Assembly: GCF_026626665.1 (NCBI RefSeq)
Contig: NZ_JAPNKE010000002.1
Coordinates: 4,875,168 to 4,939,167 of the forward strand
Source: Nannocystis pusilla
GTDB lineage: Bacteria; Myxococcota_A; Polyangia; Nannocystales; Nannocystaceae
Length of the DNA: 64,000 nt
Direction of reading: 5' to 3'
Of the stretch, positions 9,701 to 18,821 are shown in pieces; position 1 is the stretch's first letter, and each line of letters starts with the position of its first letter. The translations under genes and the position numbers were made by a program. The notes under the pieces were generated by a model. The model saw nothing but the letters and a program-made list of their open reading frames with translations. It ran no database searches and was not told the DNA's origin.

Positions 9701-10195
9701 TCAATCCGCGAGCGCGACGACGCTGGCGATGCCCTGCCGCGCCATCTTGGCGTACGGACAGACGCGTTCGGTGTTGCGGACCAGCTCCTCGGCGATGTCT
9801 CGCTCGACGCCGGGCAGGTCGATCGTCACGTCCGCAGTGACCATGAAGAGGCCGTCGTCCGGATCGCGCCCGAACGCGACGGTCACCGCCACCGAGGCGC
9901 CGGGGATCGGGATGTCGGCCCGGGTCGCCAGCAAGCTCAGCGCCCCGTGGAAGCAGGCGGCGTAGCCGGCGGCGAACAGCTGCTCGGGGTTGGTGCCGCC
10001 GCCGTCGCCGCCCAGCGCCGCCGGCAGTCGGAGGTCGACGTGGAGGTTGCCGTCGTCCGAACGCGCGACGCCCGAGGCGCGCGCGTGCTCGGCCTCGCCG
10101 CCGGTCACGCGGACCGTCGCGGTGTAGAGCGGCTGAAAGCCGTCGCCGTGGTAGCGCTCGAGCAGCGAGATCGGCGGCGCCCGGAGCTTCGTCAT
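9701..10195 (-). CDS. OsmC/Ohr-family organic hydroperoxide reductase
   Basis: 164 residues, slightly longer than typical Ohr (about 140). The two redox-active cysteines are present in their family contexts, NPEQLFAAGYAACFHGAL and VCPYAKM. Family proteins reduce organic hydroperoxides using lipoyl or thiol donors in the cytosol. The start lies only 7 bases after the stop of the upstream NmrA-like gene, so the two are probably co-transcribed. I leave the symbol empty because Ohr and OsmC-like subgroups cannot be separated safely here. Confidence 0.9.
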   Translation of the reverse strand: MTKLRAPPISLLERYHGDGFQPLYTATVRVTGGEAEHARASGVARSDDGNLHVDLRLPAALGGDGGGTNPEQLFAAGYAACFHGALSLLATRADIPIPGASVAVTVAFGRDPDDGLFMVTADVTIDLPGVERDIAEELVRNTERVCPYAKMARQGIASVVALAD

Positions 10196-10202
10196 GCGCG
10201 CC

Positions 10203-10958
10203 TCACCTCGAGGCCCTGGAGCGCGCGAACCATGCCTCGAAGGTCACCGCGCCGAGGCGCGCCCCGGGGCCGGGCACCAGGGTGTCGTCCTCCAGCCTGG
10301 CGCCGAAGTAGCGCGCCCCGGGGTCCGCGACGACCTCGCGCGGGTCCTGCGTGGCCGCGAGCCAGCGGCGGACGAGCTCGGGCAGGCGCACGCGCTCGGG
10401 CCCGGCGATCTCGACGATGCCGCCGACCGGCTCGCCGAGCGTGAAGTCGGCCATCGCCAGGGCCACGTCGTCCGACGCGATCGGCTGCACGAACGCGGGC
10501 GACAGGCGCACGACGTCGCCGTCGGCGCCGGACTGGACGATGCCGCCGAGGAACTCGAAGAACTGCGTCGAGCGGACGATGGTGTACGGGACCGCGGCGC
10601 CGCGGATCAGCTGCTCCTGGGCGATCTTGCCGCGGAAGTAGCCGCTCTCGGCCAGGCGGTCGGTGCCGACCACCGACAGGGCCACGTGATGCTTCACGCC
10701 CGCGGCGGCCTCGGCGGCGAGGAGGTTGCGCCCCGAGGCCGTGAAGAACTCGAGCACGGCCTTGTCCGCGAACGACGGCGAGTTGGCGACGTCGACGACG
10801 ATGTCGGCGCCCGCGAGCGCCGCGGCGAGCCCCTCGCCGGTGACCGTGTCGACGCCCGACGCGGGCGAGGCCGCCGCCGCTTCGTGTCCGCGCTGGCGGA
10901 GCAGATGGACGAGCTTGCTTCCGATGAGGCCAGTGCCCCCGATGACGACGATCTTCAT
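10203..10958 (-). CDS. NAD(P)-binding NmrA/SDR-a-like reductase or epimerase
   Basis: 251 residues from the ATG at 10958; the frame is open further upstream but the Rossmann start (MKIVVIGGTGLIGSKLV) marks the true N-terminus. The GGTGxIG dinucleotide loop and the absence of the usual YxxxK pair fit the atypical SDR/NmrA group. It lies beside an ECF41-type sigma gene. In that sigma family the neighbour is commonly a carboxymuconolactone decarboxylase, an oxidoreductase or an epimerase (COE proteins), so this gene is probably the conserved target and partner of the sigma factor. Confidence 0.88.
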   Translation of the reverse strand: MKIVVIGGTGLIGSKLVHLLRQRGHEAAAASPASGVDTVTGEGLAAALAGADIVVDVANSPSFADKAVLEFFTASGRNLLAAEAAAGVKHHVALSVVGTDRLAESGYFRGKIAQEQLIRGAAVPYTIVRSTQFFEFLGGIVQSGADGDVVRLSPAFVQPIASDDVALAMADFTLGEPVGGIVEIAGPERVRLPELVRRWLAATQDPREVVADPGARYFGARLEDDTLVPGPGARLGAVTFEAWFARSRASR

Positions 10959-11095
10959 GGTGTGCTCGGCGCTTTCACGGGCCGCGCGCGGCGGTCCGAC
11001 GCGTGGAACCCTATGCTGGGCCCGGATCGGGCGGTAGGCACGTGGACGGACGCACTGTGTTGTCCGCCGCGCACCAATCGGCGACACCGAGCGCT

Positions 11096-12013
11096 TCAGG
11101 CCGGACGGCGAGCGCCCGCCAGCGAGCGGGCGAACGCGGCGAGCTTGCTCGGGCTCATGATCCACAGCAGCTGCTCGATGCCCGCGTCGGAGGCGTCGAT
11201 CGTCAGCAGCGCGAGCGCGGCGTCGGCCCGCGAGACGAGGAGGGCCGCGCGCCCGTTGGCCTCGACCCACGCGACCGTGGTGCCCGGCCAGAACTTGCGG
11301 GCCGAGTTCGCCAGGAACCTGGCGACCCGGGCGCGGCCGAGCACCGGCACGCGCGCCGCCCCGAGCACGCCGCCGCCGTCGGTGACGCTGACCACGTCGG
11401 CGGCGAACAAGCCCTCGAGCGCGGCGAAGTCACCGGCCTGCGACGCGACCAGGAAGGCAGACAGCAAGCGGCGGTGCTGGTCCGCGCTCACGGGCGCCCG
11501 GCGGCCCTCGCCGAGGTGCTTGCGCGCGCGGCTCACGAGCTGCCGCACGTTGGCCTCCTCGAGCTGGAGGATCTCGGCGATGGATTCGTAGGAGTAGTCG
11601 AAGGCGTCGCGCAGCACGTACGCGGCGCGCTGCGTCGGGCTCAGGCGCTCGAGCAGCAGCAGGACCGCGAGCCCGAGCGCCTCGCCTCGCTCGGCGCCGA
11701 CCTCGGGGTCGGCGCTGGTGTCCACGGCCTCGGGCAGCCACGGGCCGACGTACGCCTCGCGCCGCGACCGCGCCGACTGGGCGACGTTGATCGCCAGCCG
11801 CGTGATCGTGGTGGCCAAGAACGCCGCCGGGTGGATGACGACCGCGCGGTCGGTGTTCTGCCAGCGCAGCCAGACCTCTTGCACGAGGTCCTCGGCCTCC
11901 GAGGCGTCGCCGAGCATGCGGTACGCGATGCCGAACAGCCGCGGCCGCAGCCGGACGAACGCCGACGCCACCTCGTCGAGGTCGCTCGTCGCGTCGGGCG
12001 CTCCGGAAGCCAT
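11096..12013 (-). CDS. ECF41-family RNA polymerase sigma factor with SnoaL-like C-terminal domain
   Basis: 305 residues. Sigma region 2 (SEAEDLVQEVWLRW) and region 4 (YSYESIAEILQLEEANVRQL) are clear. Between them is the WLPE motif (92-95). The C-terminal SnoaL-like extension carries the DGGG motif (212-215). These two motifs define ECF41, whose members lack a separate anti-sigma factor and use the C-terminal extension for self-control. The downstream NmrA-like gene is the typical ECF41 partner. The genes that follow (Ohr, cupin, LysR) suggest a stress regulon. Confidence 0.92.
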   Translation of the reverse strand: MASGAPDATSDLDEVASAFVRLRPRLFGIAYRMLGDASEAEDLVQEVWLRWQNTDRAVVIHPAAFLATTITRLAINVAQSARSRREAYVGPWLPEAVDTSADPEVGAERGEALGLAVLLLLERLSPTQRAAYVLRDAFDYSYESIAEILQLEEANVRQLVSRARKHLGEGRRAPVSADQHRRLLSAFLVASQAGDFAALEGLFAADVVSVTDGGGVLGAARVPVLGRARVARFLANSARKFWPGTTVAWVEANGRAALLVSRADAALALLTIDASDAGIEQLLWIMSPSKLAAFARSLAGARRPA

Positions 12014-12092
12014 GGTCCAGGCAGCGTGTAACGCGGGCAGACGCGAATTTCAACCAGGCGGGCCGCGCGGCCCGCAGCGGCGCAGTCGCGCT

Positions 12093-12765
12093 TCAGCGCG
12101 TGCATGCACCCACCACGCCGTCGAGCCTCGACGCGCGTGGATCGAGCATGCCCCGCGATCGCTCCGCGGCGCTGGACGGGCAGACGGCGAGCCGCGCTCC
12201 TGGAGCTGGACCTCGCTCGGAGCTCGAAGCTGAAGCCCGTCGTCGCATCGTAGGTGACGCCGCTCCCGGCGATGGACCGCAGGAACCACGTCAGCATCGC
12301 GTCGAAGCTCGGGTGCTCGTCGCGCACGAGACCCTCGCGTCGCGTCCAAAAGCGCACTACCCCGTCTTTACAGAGCGCGTGGTAGCTGCCGAGGCACGCG
12401 TCGGGTGGATCGAAGGTCGACGCAATCGGAAGCGCCCCCTTCGGCCAAGACGGGGTCGCCTCGAGCGTGGGGCGCTCGCGGAGCACCACGCGCGCCGGCA
12501 GGAACTGCACGCCGCCGAAGTACGGGAAGCTCTTCTCGATGCTGTCCGCTCCGCCGAAGGAGCGGACGAATTCGAGGTAGCCGGGCGGCACGGTGCTCGC
12601 GGCGATGGCGGCGAGGTCCGCGGCGGCCACGGGTCGCGGCGCGAACCAGCGGCCGCGCTCGCGCCCGATCCGCGCCATCGCGGGTGGGAGGAGCGCGGCC
12701 CACGGAGCGCGGAGGTCCTTCGGCACAGCGGACGGCTTCGAGGGCGATCGCTTTCGCGCAGCCAT
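12093..12765 (-). CDS. SUKH (SMI1/KNR4) family protein, 3' end uncertain
   Basis: The start is the ATG at 12765. Residues 30-180 form a SMI1/KNR4-like domain (VPPGYLEFVRSFGGADS, then a FPYFGGVQFL core). SUKH proteins are often immunity proteins against contact-dependent toxins, but many have other roles, and no toxin gene lies beside this one. The frame stays open past the domain and runs antisense into the sigma gene, down to 11641, which is unlikely. A one-frame slip would end it at 12093. The last 40 residues are therefore unreliable. Confidence 0.65.
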
Positions 12766-12843
12766 GCGCCGATTGTACAGCCCGCGACGCTCCCGCGGCG
12801 ACGTTGCCACGGCCACGAAATCGCCGTCGACGCCGCGGCCGGC

Positions 12844-14467
12844 TCAGGGCGCGAGGAACGCGGCGACGTCCTGCTGGCGCTGTTCGACGTGGCCGAGCAG
12901 CTCGTCGAGGGTCGCGGCGAACGCCGCCTCGGAGGCGACGAAGGTGTACCCCGGCTGCTCGCCCTCGGGGCCGACCACGTACGGGGCGATCATCGCGTGC
13001 GCCGCTTCGAAGCGCGGGCCCATGCTCGCCGGCTCGTACTCGCTGGCGGCGGCCTGTTCGACGAATTGGCGGTAGCGGTCGCGATAGACCGCGTCGTCGA
13101 GGAGGTAGCGGATGAGCGGCCACTCGTCGCCGACCTCGTCCATCGCCAGCGACAGGCTCTGGCCGCCGATGCCCTGGCCGCTGCTGAACGCGAACGTGTG
13201 ATCCCACGGGATCCACGAGAACCGCCCGGCGTCGGCCGGGTCGGCGTACACGTAGTAATTATGGGGCATGCGCCCGTAGACGTCCCAGTCCTCGACCACC
13301 GCGTTGAGCGCGAGCCAGTGCAGGAAGCCGTCGACGTCGAGCCGGGCCTCGAGGCCCGCGCGCCAGGCCACCGCGTCGCTGCGATCGGCGTGCAGCGCGT
13401 CGAACAGCCCCTGCGCGTCGCCGTAGTCGGCCGCGTCTTCGTTGTTCTCCTTGCCCAGAGTCTCGCTGTCCCACACGTCCCAGCGCGCGGCCTCGCCGTC
13501 GGGCTTGTAAAGGTTGCCGTCGTGCCCGCCGAAGCGTCGGTCGAGGAACGACTCGTCCTCGGGCAGCTCGATGCCGGTGTAGAGCCCGAAGTACGTCGGC
13601 CCCTCGCCGTGGTCGATGAAGATCCGGTAGAACGCCGAGGCCGGCGCCGGCACCCCGGCCTCGGCGAAGATGTCGGTGCCGAGCTTGTCGCGCAGCAGCG
13701 AGGCGTCGAGCGAGCCGTTCGACAGGCTCAGCGATTCGAACCCGTAGAAGCGCTGATTCTCGATCTCGGGGTGCAGGTCCTCGAACTTGTCGAAGTTGAG
13801 GCGCAGCGGCAGCTTGTAGATCCCCTGCGACCACGGCATCGACAGGCTCGAGTTGCCCTTGAAGCGGATCCCCACGTGCTCCCAGACGTCGTCGCCGCTC
13901 CTCACCTCGCACTCGACGTAGATCGGCGTGCGCGGGAGGAGGTCCGTCCCGCCCCCGCCACCGCCCATTCCGGGGCCCGGCAGGTCCTCCGGCAAGCACA
14001 CCAGCGCGCCCATGAAATCGGTGCAGATGCCGACGATCGCCTGACCCATGAACTCGCCCTCGCAGGCGTCGCCGGCGGCGAGGCCCTCGCAGGCCGAGGT
14101 GTCGGGCATCGGCGGATTCATCCCCATGCCCATGCCGGTGCCGAACTCCCCGGCCATGTCGGTCATGTCGGCGAGCATGGCCTGCCAGTCCTCCGGCGTG
14201 ATGGTGATGTCGAGCCGCGCGACGCGATCCTGCGGGAACGCCATCTCGTAGTCCGGCTCGTCGGCGGAGGGGAGGCTCGCCGGTGCTGCCGGTCTCGGAG
14301 GAGGCATCGCCGCCGGTGGTCGGCTCGCCGGTATCGCCGGTGGAGGAGCCCGTGGTGCCCGTGTCGCTGTCGCTTCCGCCGGCTCCTGCGTCACCGCAGG
14401 CGAGTACAGGGCCGAACAGGCACGCGCCGAGCGGCGCGACGAGGAGCGAGCGAACGGTCGAGGACAT
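12844..14467 (-). CDS. CotH-family secreted lipoprotein (frameshifted)
   Basis: About 540 residues after repair. The N-terminus has a lipobox (FGPVLAC) and an Asp/Ser/Thr/Gly linker. The rest is a CotH kinase-like fold with its hallmarks GNLYKPDG, a Gly-Leu-Tyr/Glu pair (FGLYTGIELPEDESF) and FSWIPWDHTFAF. CotH proteins are atypical extracellular protein kinases in spore-coat and other surface systems. An insert of small residues (GMGMGMNPPMPDT) is unusual. The frame changes near 14273 at a run of four C; reading three C restores one continuous protein. Start at 14467 gives the only sensible signal peptide. Confidence 0.85.
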
Positions 14468-14719
14468 CCCCGTCACCCTACCCTGCGGCCTCCCGGCGCA
14501 GGTTTCCCGCATATGTCCCGATCATGAAGAATTGTGGAGCCCGGCGGATCGCCAGGCGGGCTTCACATTTCGCCACGATCGAGACACACACGCCATTGTC
14601 GCGGGTCCCCCCAGGGCTACCCTCGAAGCGCATGAACGTCCGCTCGATCCGCCTCTCGTCGCCCGTGCCTCGGCGCCGACGAACCGGCGCACGCCCCGAG
14701 GTCCCATGAATTTGCAGGA

Positions 14720-15343
14720 GTGGTGCGCTGGCTCCTCCCGCGGGAGGACGTGTTCTACGGGCTCATCGAGCAGCAGGGCGCGCTGGTGGCCGAGGCGGCG
14801 CGGGCGCTGGCCGGGCTGGCCGCCGGAGCGCCGCCGGAGCAGGTGCATGCCGCGGTGCGAGACATCGAGCACCGCGCCGACGCGCTCGTCGACGAGGTCG
14901 AGGATCGACTGGCGAGAGTGTTCGTCACGCCGATCGACCGCGAGGACATCCAGGGCCTGGTCGCGGCGATCGACGACATCATCGACGACATCGACCTGGC
15001 GGCCCGCACCCTCGCGCTCTACCGCCTGCCGCGGCCGACGCGACCGATGCTGGAGATGATCGAGGTGCTGACGAAGGCCGCCGAGCTGCTGCACGGCGAG
15101 CTGCCCGCCCTGCGCCGCCACGACTACGCGCGCCTGCTCACCGCGGCCCGGGCGATCAAGCAGCGCGAGAAGGAGGGCGACCGGGTGTTCCGCGCCGCGC
15201 TCGGCCGGCTGTTCCACGACCCGACGATCGACACCCGGGCGCTCCTGCGCGAAAAAGAGGTGCTCGAGGACCTCGAGCTGGCGATCGACAGCTGCGAGAC
15301 GGTGGCCGAGCGCCTCAAGCACCTGGCGGTGAAGCATGGCTGA
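14720..15343 (+). CDS. DUF47 / PhoU-like phosphate transport accessory protein
   Basis: 207 residues, all-helical, matching the DUF47 (TIGR00153) family: a PhoU-like fold with conserved acidic pairs (DIEHRADAL, DREDIQGLV, REKEVLEDLE). Members are normally encoded immediately before a Pit-type phosphate permease and modulate it. Start is GTG with AGGAG directly upstream. The stop overlaps the ATG of the next small frame by 8 bases, the usual pit arrangement, but the permease is missing (see next entry). Confidence 0.9.
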   Translation: MVRWLLPREDVFYGLIEQQGALVAEAARALAGLAAGAPPEQVHAAVRDIEHRADALVDEVEDRLARVFVTPIDREDIQGLVAAIDDIIDDIDLAARTLALYRLPRPTRPMLEMIEVLTKAAELLHGELPALRRHDYARLLTAARAIKQREKEGDRVFRAALGRLFHDPTIDTRALLREKEVLEDLELAIDSCETVAERLKHLAVKHG

Positions 15344-15581
15344 CGCGATCGCGCTGGTCATCATCGTCGTGCTCGTCGCCCTGCTCGTCCGCCGGCGCCC
15401 TCGCCGACGACCCGCGCCTTCGGAGACGGTCGCCCCCGCGAATCGACGAGCTCTGGACGCGCGCCGAATCATGCCAGCAGGAGCCGCGTGGGCCGAAGCC
15501 GTCGCCTGGCCCCAGTACCTCCCGGCGCCTCGCAGGCGAGCCGTGAGCCGCCGCAGGTTCACTGCGGGCAGGCGAAGGTGA
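15336..15581 (+). pseudogene. Probable remnant of a Pit-type phosphate permease
   Basis: A frame of 81 codons starts inside the end of the DUF47 gene, where pit normally starts. Its first 17 residues (MADAIALVIIVVLVALL) resemble the first membrane helix of Pit permeases. After that it turns into Arg/Pro-rich sequence with no membrane segment and no DxxNGxHD motif in any frame. It then overlaps the end of the opposite gene. I infer that the permease was lost by deletion, leaving the N-terminal stub. A genuine short membrane protein is the alternative. Confidence 0.45.
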
Positions 15582-16710
15582 CCCGGTAGCGAGTGCCCGC
15601 GGGGCACGACCAATTGCCGATCCCGTCGTCGTACGCGTACGAGTACACCTGCTTGCACTTGTCGTGGATGAGATCGACGTACTGGGTGCCCACGACAGGA
15701 CCCTCGCGGCAGTCCTCGACGCCGATCGGCGGCGTCGGGCAGCAGTAGTACTCCGCCTCCGCGGCGACCGGGGCGTAGACCGGATCGTTGCCCCAATTGG
15801 CGTAGGTGAGCTTGCCGCACGGCGAGTAGCAGCCGCCTGCCGCCTGCGTGGTCGGATTCTCGGCGCGCAGGTCGACGGCGGAGAGCGCGGGGAATTGCTG
15901 GTTCGTCGAGATGTCCTCGGCGGTCGGACAGTCGGACAGGCGGAGCTCGCTGCAATCGATGGCCCCGCCCTGAGGGCCGCCCGGGCAGTCGTCGAGCAGC
16001 TCGACCTCGTAGGGCACGGTGAAGCCGTCGACCATGCTGGTGTCCCAGCCGTCGCTCGCGGGCAGCTTCATGCCGGGCGCGGACGGGTTGTCCTGACAGT
16101 CGGCCGGCGCGACGCCCGGCAGGCAGCCGAAGGTGCCCTCGAACTTGGAGTCGATCGGCGGCGCGCAGCCCTCCGGGGGGCACGTGAAGCCCTGCTCCGG
16201 CGGGCCGCCGCTCTGGCCGATGGCGCAGCCGTTGCCGGTCTCGTCGCAGCCGAAGCCTGGCCAGAAGCGGGTCGCGGCCAGGCCGATGTCGGGGATCGCA
16301 TAATCATAATAGTCGCCCTGCGCGGCGAGGAGGATCTGGTTGGCCGCGTCGAGGGTGCCGCCGCCCGCGCCCACCTGGTGGAGCACCCACATCGGCTGAT
16401 CGCAGCCGTTGACGATGCGCAGGCGCGCCGTCTGCTCGGGCTCGGGCTCGCCCGTGCTCGCGGTCTCGGTGCCGCTGCTCGTGCTCGCGCTCTCGGTGCC
16501 GCTGCTCGTGCTCGCGGTCTGGGTGCCCGAGCTCGTGGTCGGCTCGGGCTCGGTGGTGGTCGCAGAAGTGGTCGAGGTCGGGGCGCTCGAGCTCGTGGTC
16601 TGCGCGTCGGGCCCCGTCTCGGCGTCGGTCTCGCTGGCGTTCGAGGTCTGGGTGCCCGGGCTGCCGCAGCCGAGGACGAGCGCGAAGATGAACAACGAAT
16701 CGGACCGCAT
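15559..16710 (-). CDS. Thaumatin-like domain lipoprotein
   Basis: 383 residues. The signal ends in a lipobox (FALVLGC), followed by about 75 residues of Thr/Ser repeats (ASTSSGTE units). From about residue 95 the protein follows the thaumatin/PR-5 pattern: a RIVNGCDQPMWV start, an RFWPGFGC strand, a VPYEVEL acidic strand, CSELRLSDCP, and an ending YAYDD...YRVTFACPQ, with many paired cysteines. Plant thaumatins bind or hydrolyse beta-glucans; the bacterial role is not established. Surface-exposed lipoprotein is expected. Confidence 0.85.
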   Translation of the reverse strand: MRSDSLFIFALVLGCGSPGTQTSNASETDAETGPDAQTTSSSAPTSTTSATTTEPEPTTSSGTQTASTSSGTESASTSSGTETASTGEPEPEQTARLRIVNGCDQPMWVLHQVGAGGGTLDAANQILLAAQGDYYDYAIPDIGLAATRFWPGFGCDETGNGCAIGQSGGPPEQGFTCPPEGCAPPIDSKFEGTFGCLPGVAPADCQDNPSAPGMKLPASDGWDTSMVDGFTVPYEVELLDDCPGGPQGGAIDCSELRLSDCPTAEDISTNQQFPALSAVDLRAENPTTQAAGGCYSPCGKLTYANWGNDPVYAPVAAEAEYYCCPTPPIGVEDCREGPVVGTQYVDLIHDKCKQVYSYAYDDGIGNWSCPAGTRYRVTFACPQ

Positions 16711-16756
16711 GGGCCACGATATCACACGACGCGCCGCGACGACCTGCGGCGCGCGG

Positions 16757-18793
16757 TCAGTCGCCGCGGCCCGGGTACGGTCGCGCTTGCTTGACGTAGA
16801 GCGCCGGCGGCTGCGACGGGTCGGCGACGTCGTCGAACTTGAACTCGACGTCCATCGCGTACCAGCCGTGATTGCCGGCGCCGGGCCCGTAGGCCGGCGA
16901 GAAGCGGCGGTGGATGGCGTCGAGCGCGACCCCGAGCTGATAGGCCTGCTTCACCGAGAGGACCGTCTCGCCGGCGTCGATCAGGCTCGAGTGGGTGATG
17001 TACGACCGCGGCTGGTTCGGCTGCGAGAAGAAGTAGAGGAACTGATCGCTGGTGACGCCCGCGGGCGGCGCGACGACCTCGACGTCGCCGCCGGCTTGCA
17101 CGTTGACGTAGAACGCGGGGTCGAGGCCGGAGGGGTCGAAGGGGTTGGCGGTGACCGCGACGCCGTTGGCCTCCTCGTCGGCGAAGTTCGGGTGGACGAG
17201 CAACGCCATGCCGACCGAGCGGTGATCGATGCCGTAGTAGCTGCGCTCCTCGAAGGTGCGAAACAGCCAGATGGTGGCGTAGGTCTCGCGGATCGCGTCG
17301 AGGACGTCGCTCCAGTCGGCCGGGTCGCCCGTGTGCGATTCGTAGCAGCCGGCGCACGGGAAGCCGTCGAGGTCCTCGCTGTTGGTGCTGGTGCGGAAGC
17401 GCATCTTCTGGCCGGGGTAATCGGCCGCCAGCTTGGCCTTGAGGGTCGCTTGAAAAGCACCGTCGAGCGGGGCGACCACCATGTCGGCGCGCAGGGCCGC
17501 GAGCTCCGCATCGCGCAGCGCGGCGTCGGTGGCGAACGCGGGGTCGGCCAGCAAGGCGTCGATGCGGTCGTAGAACCCGTTGTCGCGCATGAATTGGTCG
17601 TAGTAAAAGACGGGGACCGCGAACGCCTTGGCGACCGGGACGCCCTCGGTGCGGGCGAGGATCGAGTACTGCGCCGCCTTGCCGCCGAACGCGAGGACGG
17701 CGGTCTTGATCGCCTCGCGCAGCGACTCGCCGGCGGCCGGCTCGGGGGTCACGTCCTCGATGTCGACCAGCTCGGTGACGTCGAGGTCGAGCGGCGGCAG
17801 CGTGACCGGCTCGGGCCGGTGCGCCTCCCAGTACGCCGCGGCCTCCTCCTCGGTGACCTCGCGGACGCGCCACGCCGCGGCGTCCACCGTCAGCTCGATC
17901 AGCTTGCCCTCGAGCGCCCGCAGCTCGGCGTTGCCGGTCGCCCCGCGCAGGCCCATGTTCGGGGTCTTGCGATTGAGCGAGAGCACGTTGACGTGCGAAA
18001 GCGGGGTCTGGAACTCCTCGGTGACGAGGCCCTGGACCACGCTGATGTCGTTGGGGGCCTCGTCGAGCACCAGGATGTCCTGGTACGAGACGTACTCGTC
18101 GGCCAGCTGCTCGGCGGTCAGAAACCGCAGCCGGCCCATGCCCGCGCCGAGCGAGAGCGGCTGGTAGTCGATCTCGGCGTAGATCTGGTCGGTCGTGATC
18201 ACCGGGACGTCGGCGGGCAGGCGCTCCGCCTCGACCGCGATCGACTCCGAGGTCGGGTGAAAATAGAGCGACCCGCCGAAGTACGAGTCCGCGGCGACGC
18301 CGCGCCACAGCGCCGCGATCATCTCGGCCGAGGCCGAATCGTAGGGCGAGAGCTCCAATGCCCACACCTGCGGCTCCTCGTACCAGGTCACCGCGCCGAG
18401 GCTGAAGCGCCGCTCGGGGCTGTAATACTCGGTGGCGTTGAACTCGGCCAATTGCGGGACCACCGGCAGCGGGTCGCCCGACAGGTGGGTGGAGACGAAC
18501 TCGTAGTGGATCGGGTAGAGGGCGCTGTTCTGGAAGTACAGCGCGTCGGCGTCGCCGTGGTCCTGCACGACCTTGACCGAGCGCGCGCCCGGCAGGTTGG
18601 CGTCGAGCGGCACCGAGGCGAGGGCCTGAAAGTCGGCCATGCAGCCGATCTGGCGCGCGAACTCGGGGGCCGCGTCGCCCGATTGCAGGCACCGCTCGGG
18701 CAGGCTGACGGCGTCCGACTGCCCGCCGCAGCCGGACAGCGCCGCGCCGGCGAGGAGCCGCGCCGCGAGGATCGGGAGAGAGCGTCGTGACAT
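16757..18793 (-). CDS. Lipoprotein with PEP synthase/PPDK-like nucleotide-binding domain
   Basis: 678 residues from the ATG at 18793 (lipobox ALSGC). The C-terminal half matches the pyruvate/PEP-dikinase N-terminal domain: FGGKAAQYSIL near its start and RFRTSTNSEDLDGFPCAG, the counterpart of the RSS-N-ED nucleotide loop. The middle has LSHVNVLSLNRKTPNMGL, like the swivelling phosphohistidine domain, where His would be the phosphoacceptor. Domain order is His domain first, then dikinase-like domain, the reverse of PEP synthase. A dikinase-like protein exported as a lipoprotein is unexpected, since ATP is scarce outside the cytoplasm. Confidence 0.85.
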   Translation of the reverse strand: MSRRSLPILAARLLAGAALSGCGGQSDAVSLPERCLQSGDAAPEFARQIGCMADFQALASVPLDANLPGARSVKVVQDHGDADALYFQNSALYPIHYEFVSTHLSGDPLPVVPQLAEFNATEYYSPERRFSLGAVTWYEEPQVWALELSPYDSASAEMIAALWRGVAADSYFGGSLYFHPTSESIAVEAERLPADVPVITTDQIYAEIDYQPLSLGAGMGRLRFLTAEQLADEYVSYQDILVLDEAPNDISVVQGLVTEEFQTPLSHVNVLSLNRKTPNMGLRGATGNAELRALEGKLIELTVDAAAWRVREVTEEEAAAYWEAHRPEPVTLPPLDLDVTELVDIEDVTPEPAAGESLREAIKTAVLAFGGKAAQYSILARTEGVPVAKAFAVPVFYYDQFMRDNGFYDRIDALLADPAFATDAALRDAELAALRADMVVAPLDGAFQATLKAKLAADYPGQKMRFRTSTNSEDLDGFPCAGCYESHTGDPADWSDVLDAIRETYATIWLFRTFEERSYYGIDHRSVGMALLVHPNFADEEANGVAVTANPFDPSGLDPAFYVNVQAGGDVEVVAPPAGVTSDQFLYFFSQPNQPRSYITHSSLIDAGETVLSVKQAYQLGVALDAIHRRFSPAYGPGAGNHGWYAMDVEFKFDDVADPSQPPALYVKQARPYPGRGD

Positions 18794-18821
18794 GGCCGTC
18801 CTCCGCGCGTCGCCGCTCGAA

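Noticed and set aside
11641..12816. 391-residue protein fusing SUKH to an antisense extension
   Set aside because: The last two thirds overlap the ECF41 sigma gene in antisense and have no motif; only the SUKH part is kept.
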